A program made the translations under genes and the position numbers. The notes beneath the pieces are model-generated. The model was not told where the DNA came from. It was given only the letters and a program-made list of their open reading frames with translations, and made no database searches. A DNA stretch of 37,369 nt from an uncultured Lachnospiraceae bacterium (GTDB taxonomy: Bacteria > Bacillota > Clostridia > Lachnospirales > Lachnospiraceae), in assembly GCA_910586095.1 (NCBI GenBank), contig CAJUHQ010000001.1, positions 42,044 through 79,412 of the forward strand, in the 5' to 3' direction. Each line of letters starts with the position of its first letter. The first letter of the stretch is position 1. Below are positions 32,273 through 37,369 of this stretch, piece by piece.

Positions 32273-32400
32273 GTAACAGTTCAGCCATGCAACATTGAAT
32301 ATACAAAATGCTGTTGGGAGCTTGCTCGCATAAGGCATTTTGTATATTCGATTTTATAGGGCGAACGCCCGACATGAAATGGGTATGGCTGAATAGTAAC
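32273..32400 (-). mobile_element. 128-bp MITE-like element, copy 2 (inverted)
   Basis: Inverted copy of the element at 5135-5262, identical at 126 of 128 positions. One change is in the two-base loop of GGGCG-nn-CGCCC and one in the foot of the long stem. Flanks are TAATTTGT on the left and AAGTTTGT on the right (6 of 8 matching), possibly a decayed target duplication. It lies 5 bases after the stop of ABC subunit 2. Confidence 0.85.
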
Positions 32401-32547
32401 AAGTTTGTAAATATCGTTTATTTTTGCTATAGACGAATCCAAAAAATGTGTTATGATAAAGGTTGAATATTAAAAAGGAAGCATGGTTGTCAATGTGGAA
32501 AAAGCCAATTGGCTAAAAAAGGGAAACAAACAAGAAGGGGTGAATAC

Positions 32548-33396
32548 ATGAGACAACAGATAGAGAACAGACAATTTGATGAGGAACGCGCGCTGTATCA
32601 TGCACAAGAATGTGATATGAAACACTGTGTTTTTGCAGGACCAGCCGATGGGGAATCCGCTTTAAAGGAAGCGCGGGATATTTCACTGCAAGATTGCAGT
32701 TTTTCTCTGCGCTATCCATTGTGGCATGTGATAGGGTTTTCGATGGAGCGCTCTGTGATGGACGAAAAGACGCGTGCAGCGATCTGGTATGCACAAAAAG
32801 GCGTTATACAAGATTGCACATTAAACGGCATCAAAGTGATACGGGAGTGCAATGATATCACGTTGACAAATTGTATTGTAGATTCGCCAGAATTTGGATG
32901 GAAGAGCAGAAATATTGTGCTACGGGATACCAATATTGCATCGGAATATATTTTTATGGATAGTAGGGATGTAACGCTAGAGCGTGTTTCTATGACAGGA
33001 AAGTATTCTTTTCAGTATATGGAAAATCTCGAAATTGTAGATTCGGTGTTAGATACAAAGGATGCGTTTTGGCACAGCAAAAATGTAACGGTTCGCAACA
33101 GTGTGATAAAAGGAGAATACTTAGCTTGGTTTTCGGAGGGGCTTACTTTAATTGATTGCAAGATTATTGGCACACAGCCATTGTGCTACTGTGAAAATCT
33201 AAGACTAGTCAACTGTACAATGGAGGATACAGACCTCTCTTTTGAGTATTCGCAAGTGGAGGCAGATATTCAGGGACACATTCTTTCTGTCAAGAACCCA
33301 AGAAAAGGCACTATTGTCGCTGATAGTGTAGGTGAGATAATTATGGAGAATCCTGTGATGGAGTGCAGCGGGCAAGTGGTGATTCGTCAAAGCTAA
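32548..33396 (+). CDS. DUF3737-family parallel beta-helix protein
   Basis: A 282-residue protein of the DUF3737 family. The sequence is a chain of short repeating units of the type 'xxIxLxDCxF' (ISLQDCSFSL, VIQDCTLNG, ITLTNCIVDSP, VTLERVSMTG, LEIVDSVLDT, VTVRNSVIKG, LTLIDCKIIG, LRLVNCTMED), which points to a right-handed parallel beta-helix. No signal peptide; several Cys in the turns suggest a reducing cytoplasm. The molecular role of the family is not established. ATG 32548 has AAGGGG 7 bases upstream; the longer frame to 32509 lacks a site. It is followed at once by the hairpin repeat at 33410. Confidence 0.9.
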   Translation: MRQQIENRQFDEERALYHAQECDMKHCVFAGPADGESALKEARDISLQDCSFSLRYPLWHVIGFSMERSVMDEKTRAAIWYAQKGVIQDCTLNGIKVIRECNDITLTNCIVDSPEFGWKSRNIVLRDTNIASEYIFMDSRDVTLERVSMTGKYSFQYMENLEIVDSVLDTKDAFWHSKNVTVRNSVIKGEYLAWFSEGLTLIDCKIIGTQPLCYCENLRLVNCTMEDTDLSFEYSQVEADIQGHILSVKNPRKGTIVADSVGEIIMENPVMECSGQVVIRQS

Positions 33397-33409
33397 TGTA
33401 GGATGCAAT

Positions 33410-33451
33410 TATTATGAAAGTCTTCGGCTTTCATAGTATGGATGGCCATAC
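33410..33451 (+). repeat. dispersed hairpin repeat, copy B
   Basis: Opposite orientation to copies A and C. Reads ATGAAAGTC-TTC-GGCTTTCATAG followed by TATGGATGGCCATAC. It lies 13 bases after the DUF3737 stop codon and could serve as a transcript 3' hairpin. Confidence 0.8.
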
Positions 33452-33871
33452 AACTGATTTACTATAAAAGTTCTAAATTTACATACTTTCTAAACAGTTA
33501 TATTTATGTAAGGTAGAGTCCGTATAGGCGATAGATGTTTAGAAATGATAAATGGAGTTGATTATTGTACAGCGAATGAATATAGTTTATACAATAGAAA
33601 AATAAAAAATAGGACGCTGTCTAAACTGAAATGCTATTTTAGTTTGGACAGCGTTATTATATTTAGTATAAAATTAGAGCTTTAAATACGCCTTTTTGCA
33701 TCATCGCAGTAAACTTATTTTGACAGGAAGATTAAAAAATGCCATAGAAAACGACAGAAATTATTTTGTGAGTGATATTGTGGATAATGCATGAACAGAT
33801 GAATAAAAAACTGGAAAATGTTCCATACTTTGCTTATACACAAATATGAAAATTTGGGAAGGAGGGGAAGT
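33452..33871. other. intergenic region before the oxidoreductase operon
   Basis: 420 bases without a supported gene. It contains the long hairpin at 33614-33654 and AT-rich DNA. No convincing sigma-A promoter for the oxidoreductase was found by eye, although one must lie here or upstream. Confidence 0.5.
33614..33654 (+). terminator. long stem-loop, probable terminator
   Basis: ACGCTGTC (33614-33621) pairs with GACAGCGT (33647-33654), and inside it TAAACT pairs with AGTTTG apart from one end position. An AT-rich tail follows. No gene is read into it from nearby, so it could also be the remnant end of a mobile element. Confidence 0.5.
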
Positions 33872-34960
33872 ATGGGACAGGCAGTTTTGCCCATTAAAAA
33901 TGAAGGCGGATATTATGAAATTCGTCTGGAAAGTATAGGAGGTTTAGGCGCAAATTTATGCGGAAAAATGTTAGGAGAATTAGGAATACGTCATCTTGGA
34001 CTCAATAGTGCTAGTTTTTCAAGCTATGGTTCAGAAAAGACAGGAACTCCTGTAAAAGCATATATACGATATTGTGAGGATAAGAAAGCGATTCGGGTTC
34101 ATTCTCCTGTTATCAAACCACATTTATTGGGAATATTTCATGATGCACTTTTGCACAATGATGGAATTTTAGAGGGATGCACAGCACAGACCACTCTTGT
34201 TCTAAACACGCAACAAGAATCAAAAGAGGTAATTGCAAAATGTGCTCAGGCATCAGAGGTGTATATAGTACCTGCGCAGCGTATTGCAATGGAGACACAT
34301 TCTAGAATCAATGTCGTGATGTTGGGCGCAATGGGGGCTGCGATGGGATTCGTCCCACTAGAGGCAATTAAGCAGGTCTGTGAGGAAAATCTAGGAAAAA
34401 AGTATCCAGATGCACTTGCTGCTAATCTTGCAGGAATTGAGAGAGGATATCATGAGACGGTCCGCATTCAACTGGAGAAAACAGGAAAAACGGATACAGA
34501 AAAAAACTCTTGCACAGAACAAGAGTTAGGGTATGAAACGGCGCCGATTGGGGGAATCAATCCACATATTGGCAATAGTGTTATTGCTGATTTATCCCCT
34601 TCTAGGCAAGGGTATATTCCTATTTTTAGGCCAGAAAAATGTATTAATTGTGCTCTTTGTGACTCAACTTGTCCTGACATGGTATTTCAATTTCAGAAGG
34701 GAATTTACAAGGACAAAGAAATGATGGTCAACAAAGGGCTTGACTACTATCACTGCAAAGGTTGCCTGCGCTGTGTAGCAGTTTGTCCGACGGGAGCGCT
34801 AGTCAAAGGAATCGAGGCGCAGAATCCACACAAAGAACATTTTTTGCCAAATCAAGATTTGCTGCGACAGCCCAATTACTATGAGAAAAGTGGAGCCGAC
34901 GGATATATTACCTCAGAGTCTTACTTAACAGAAAAGCGAATTGCAGGAGGAGAGGTATAA
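33872..34960 (+). CDS. 2-oxoacid:ferredoxin oxidoreductase, fused gamma-delta subunits
   Basis: A 362-residue fusion. The first 190 residues are the gamma (catalytic domain, PF01558-type) subunit with GLGANLCGKMLGELGI and NSASFSSYGSEKTGTPVKAYIR. A short linker follows. The last 120 residues are the ferredoxin-like delta subunit with two 4Fe-4S motifs: C257-x2-C260-x2-C263-x3-C267 and C295-x2-C298-x2-C301-x3-C305. With the next gene it forms a complete enzyme that cleaves a 2-oxoacid with CoA, giving acyl-CoA, CO2 and reduced ferredoxin. The start ATG 33872 has the strong site AAGGAGGGG. Which oxoacid is used (pyruvate, branched-chain, 2-oxoglutarate) cannot be decided with certainty. Confidence 0.92.
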   Translation: MGQAVLPIKNEGGYYEIRLESIGGLGANLCGKMLGELGIRHLGLNSASFSSYGSEKTGTPVKAYIRYCEDKKAIRVHSPVIKPHLLGIFHDALLHNDGILEGCTAQTTLVLNTQQESKEVIAKCAQASEVYIVPAQRIAMETHSRINVVMLGAMGAAMGFVPLEAIKQVCEENLGKKYPDALAANLAGIERGYHETVRIQLEKTGKTDTEKNSCTEQELGYETAPIGGINPHIGNSVIADLSPSRQGYIPIFRPEKCINCALCDSTCPDMVFQFQKGIYKDKEMMVNKGLDYYHCKGCLRCVAVCPTGALVKGIEAQNPHKEHFLPNQDLLRQPNYYEKSGADGYITSESYLTEKRIAGGEV

Positions 34961-34962
34961 CA

Positions 34963-35049
34963 ATGCGAATGTTATGCGTATGGATGTCGGCAGTACAAAT
35001 TTCGTGGGCCAAGAAAGGAGCGGGGGTATTACTATGGCACAACAGATAG
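34963..35049 (+). CDS. 28-codon overlapping leader ORF between the oxidoreductase genes
   Basis: ATG 34963 follows a very strong site (GGAGGAGAGG) 2 bases after the previous stop codon. The frame runs 28 codons and ends at TAG 35047-35049, 16 bases past the main start at 35034. The ribosome binding site nearer the main start is further from it (AAAGGAG, 13 bases). Translation of this short frame could couple the two large genes. It may also simply be chance. Confidence 0.3.
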   Translation: MRMLCVWMSAVQISWAKKGAGVLLWHNR

Positions 35050-37256
35050 TAGAGTATGCGAGTGGAAATGAGATGGCTGCGATAGCAGTCAAACAGATTG
35101 GTTATGATCTGATGGGATATTATCCCATTACACCATCTACTCAGATTGCAGAGAATCTTGATTTGATGCGCGCAAGAGGAGAGACAGATCTAGAGATGAT
35201 TGCAGCGGAAGGAGAGCACAGCGCAGCAGGAATTTGTTATGGTGCATCTGTTGGTGGCGCACGTGTGTTTAATGCCACTAGCGCAAATGGTTTATTGTAT
35301 GCGATTGAACAATTGCCAGTGCAGTCTGGTACAAGATATCCAATGGTGATGAATGTTGCGTGTAGAACAGTTTCTGGACCGTTGTCCATCAAAGGAGATC
35401 ACAGTGATCTTATGTATATGCTCAATGCAGGATGGCCGATTCTGTTTGCCCATTCTGTCCAAGAGGTATATGATTTCAATTTGATAGCGCTTCGGCTTGC
35501 AGAGGCAGTAAAACTGCCCGTAGCGGTGGCGTTTGATGGATTCTTTACAAGTCATCAGAAACGCAGATGTTACCGTTTTGAGCAGGATGATACAGTGAAG
35601 CAATTTATTGGCAAGAAAAAAGAAAAGTATCCTTTTTTTGATCTGGAACATCCCATTACAGTGGGTTCGTATATGAATGAGCCAGATTTGATTAACAATC
35701 GATATCAATTGTACCAAGCTATGGAGCAGGCAAGAAAAGTGCTTCCTGCCTTGTACGCAGAGTATGAACAACTTTCTGGCAGATCTTACAAAGAGTGGGA
35801 AGGGTACTGTCATGAGGATGCAAAAGAGCTTCTTGTTGTGCTGGGCTCCTCTTTTGATACAGCGATGGAGGCTGTGGATATTTTGCGCGGACAAGGCAAA
35901 AAAGTAGGATTGATTACCTTACATGTACTCAGACCATTTCCAGCTAAAGAGCTTTGTCAAGCGTGTGCTCATGCAAAACAGGTGCTTGTCGCAGACAGAC
36001 AAGACAGTTATGGCGCAGATGGAGGAAATCTTTCGTTAGAATTGCGTGCTGCATTTCAGCGATATAAAGTGCAAGCTCAGGTAAAAACACTGGTGTATGG
36101 ACTTGGCGGAAAGGATTTTTACGTCGAAGATGCGTTACACATGTTTGAATGGTTAGAGAATGACACCATGCCAGAGTTTGCCTACTATGGTATTACTCCA
36201 GGAGTACAAAAAAAGAAGGAGTCAGAATTTTTTGAACCTGTCACAGAGGAAAAAACAAAATTGGGAATCGTTGAAGTGGTTCATGGGGAACAGGAACTCA
36301 CAGTAAATGGCGCAACATTAAATGCTACTGCACAAATCAAGAAGCGTTTGGCTCCAGGGCATGGGGCATGTCCTGGCTGTGGAATTCCAGTCAATCTGAA
36401 TCTGCTGCTGCGTGGTATAGAAGATCCTGTAGTATTTTTATTTCAAACAGGTTGTGGCATGATTGTGACAACAGGATATCCACGCACAAGCTTTAGAGTA
36501 CCTTATCTACACAATCTATTCCAAAATGGTGCAGCGACGCTGAGTGGTCTTGCGGAAGCATGTCGTCGCAAGCAAAGGCGCGGTGAATTGCCACAAGGAG
36601 ATATTGTGTTTATTATGGTCAGTGGTGACGGAGGGATGGATATTGGAATGGGATCTGCTCTCGGAACAGCACTCAGAGGGCATAGATTATTGCTTTTTGA
36701 GTATGACAATGGGGGATATATGAATACAGGATACCAATTATCCTATTCTACACCTAAGGGAGCGCGCAGTTCGACCTCGCATGTTGGAGAAGCACAATAT
36801 GGCAAGACATTTTTCCATAAAGATATGCCTCAAATTATGGCGGCGGCCAACATTCCTTATGTGGCAACTGTGGCAGAGTCAAATCCTACTGATTTTATTC
36901 GCAAGGCAGCCAAAGCCGCAGAGTATGCCAAAACACAGGGAGTTGCTTATGTGAAAGCACTGTCGGCATGTCCGCTTAACTGGAATGACCGACCAGATTT
37001 AGAAAGACAAGTGATTGGGGCAGCAGTGGATTGCTGTTACTTCCCGCTCTATGAAGTGGAGCAAGGCAAGACAAAGCTTAGCTATGATCCAGAAAAGAGT
37101 AATAAAAAAATACCTGTGCAGGACTGGTTGATGAAGATGGGACGAACAAAGCATTTGGGAAAACCAGAATATCAAGATATTGTACAAGAATTACAAAATG
37201 AAGTGGATAGGCGTTTTATGCGCCTAAAAAAGAAGGCAGAACATTCTTCATTATAG
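35034..37256 (+). CDS. 2-oxoacid:ferredoxin oxidoreductase, fused alpha-beta subunits
   Basis: A 740-residue fusion. Residues 1-400 are the alpha (pyrimidine-binding) part: EYASGNEMAAIAVKQIGYDL, YYPITPSTQIAENL, EGEHSAAGICYGASVGGARV, and the C-terminal transketolase-like domain. Residues about 435-740 are the beta (TPP-binding) part: HGACPGCGIP with C446 and C449, QTGCGM, the TPP/Mg motif G-D532-G through N559 (YDNGGYMNTG), and SACPLNW near the end, which supply ligands for a 4Fe-4S cluster. The family N-terminus MAQQIVEYASGNEM fixes ATG 35034; the upstream frame extends only by a TTG. It is encoded directly behind the gamma-delta gene. A typical VOR/KOR-type enzyme of gut anaerobes. Confidence 0.93.
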   Translation: MAQQIVEYASGNEMAAIAVKQIGYDLMGYYPITPSTQIAENLDLMRARGETDLEMIAAEGEHSAAGICYGASVGGARVFNATSANGLLYAIEQLPVQSGTRYPMVMNVACRTVSGPLSIKGDHSDLMYMLNAGWPILFAHSVQEVYDFNLIALRLAEAVKLPVAVAFDGFFTSHQKRRCYRFEQDDTVKQFIGKKKEKYPFFDLEHPITVGSYMNEPDLINNRYQLYQAMEQARKVLPALYAEYEQLSGRSYKEWEGYCHEDAKELLVVLGSSFDTAMEAVDILRGQGKKVGLITLHVLRPFPAKELCQACAHAKQVLVADRQDSYGADGGNLSLELRAAFQRYKVQAQVKTLVYGLGGKDFYVEDALHMFEWLENDTMPEFAYYGITPGVQKKKESEFFEPVTEEKTKLGIVEVVHGEQELTVNGATLNATAQIKKRLAPGHGACPGCGIPVNLNLLLRGIEDPVVFLFQTGCGMIVTTGYPRTSFRVPYLHNLFQNGAATLSGLAEACRRKQRRGELPQGDIVFIMVSGDGGMDIGMGSALGTALRGHRLLLFEYDNGGYMNTGYQLSYSTPKGARSSTSHVGEAQYGKTFFHKDMPQIMAAANIPYVATVAESNPTDFIRKAAKAAEYAKTQGVAYVKALSACPLNWNDRPDLERQVIGAAVDCCYFPLYEVEQGKTKLSYDPEKSNKKIPVQDWLMKMGRTKHLGKPEYQDIVQELQNEVDRRFMRLKKKAEHSSL

Positions 37257-37304
37257 GAAGGTCTTTTATATAAACGTCCATCAGGCACAGCCTATCGTCT
37301 GCCG

Positions 37305-37350
37305 GGCCGCATGGCCATCCATGCTATGAAAGTCGAAGACTTTTATAGTA
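37305..37350 (-). repeat. dispersed hairpin repeat, copy C
   Basis: 46 bp, same orientation as copy A and differing from it at four positions (one in the GGCCGnATGG foot, one before CTATG, two in the distal stem). It lies 48 bases after the oxidoreductase stop and with copy B brackets the operon. Confidence 0.85.
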
Positions 37351-37369
37351 GGATCAAAGATATAAACGT

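Noticed and set aside
35292..35894. 200-codon minus-strand open frame
   Set aside because: Lies fully inside the alpha-beta oxidoreductase gene, has no ribosome binding site and a composition (Cys, His, Ile rich) typical of a reverse-frame shadow.

Overview
The window is about 37 kb of low-GC DNA from an anaerobic Bacillota, most likely a Lachnospiraceae-type gut clostridium. The clues are AT-rich codon use, strong AGGAGG-type ribosome binding sites, sigma-A promoters with extended -10 boxes, a ferredoxin-linked 2-oxoacid oxidoreductase, rubrerythrin, and small hairpin repeats scattered between genes. This assignment is an inference; no rRNA or other phylogenetic marker is present. No tRNA, CRISPR array, phage gene or transposase was recognised.

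The core (about 0.6-20.4 kb) is a Ter (tellurium-resistance-like) stress-response locus. Left side: the predicted nucleoside-type biosynthetic module, with a phosphoribosyltransferase-TRSP protein, a small alpha/beta hydrolase, a StiP/PELOTA protein and, convergent, a HpcH/HpaI-type C-C bond lyase. A 128-bp MITE-like element, an orphan small gene and a GH13 alpha-glucosidase interrupt it. The locus then continues with a two-part protein (YceG-like module plus HtrA-type serine protease), YceG, TelA, three TerD proteins, a Ca2+-type P-ATPase in the place where TerC is often found, and a HAD phosphatase. On the opposite strand follow an unusual proline/glutamine-rich TerD with a degenerate calcium loop and an AIM24-family protein. 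The likely theme is calcium-linked sensing at the membrane (TerD, TelA, ATPase) coupled to a diffusible-metabolite pathway and, here, to a protease.

The right half is mixed: two small orphan genes (one SdpI-like membrane protein), an AT-rich stretch with a 43-codon leader-like ORF and terminator ahead of the RNA ligase rtcB, a Xre regulator, an ATP-grasp protein, Hsp20, a small coiled-coil protein, a DUF4261 protein, rubrerythrin, an AraC regulator divergent from a heterodimeric ABC exporter, a DUF3737 beta-helix protein, and a two-gene 2-oxoacid:ferredoxin oxidoreductase whose four classic subunits are fused in pairs (gamma-delta and alpha-beta).

Repeats are a notable part of the window. 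Two copies of the 128-bp element (126/128 identical, opposite orientation) lie 27 kb apart. A 46-bp hairpin repeat occurs three times at gene 3' ends, twice flanking the oxidoreductase operon. Short perfect hairpins sit just ahead of several Ter-gene start sites.
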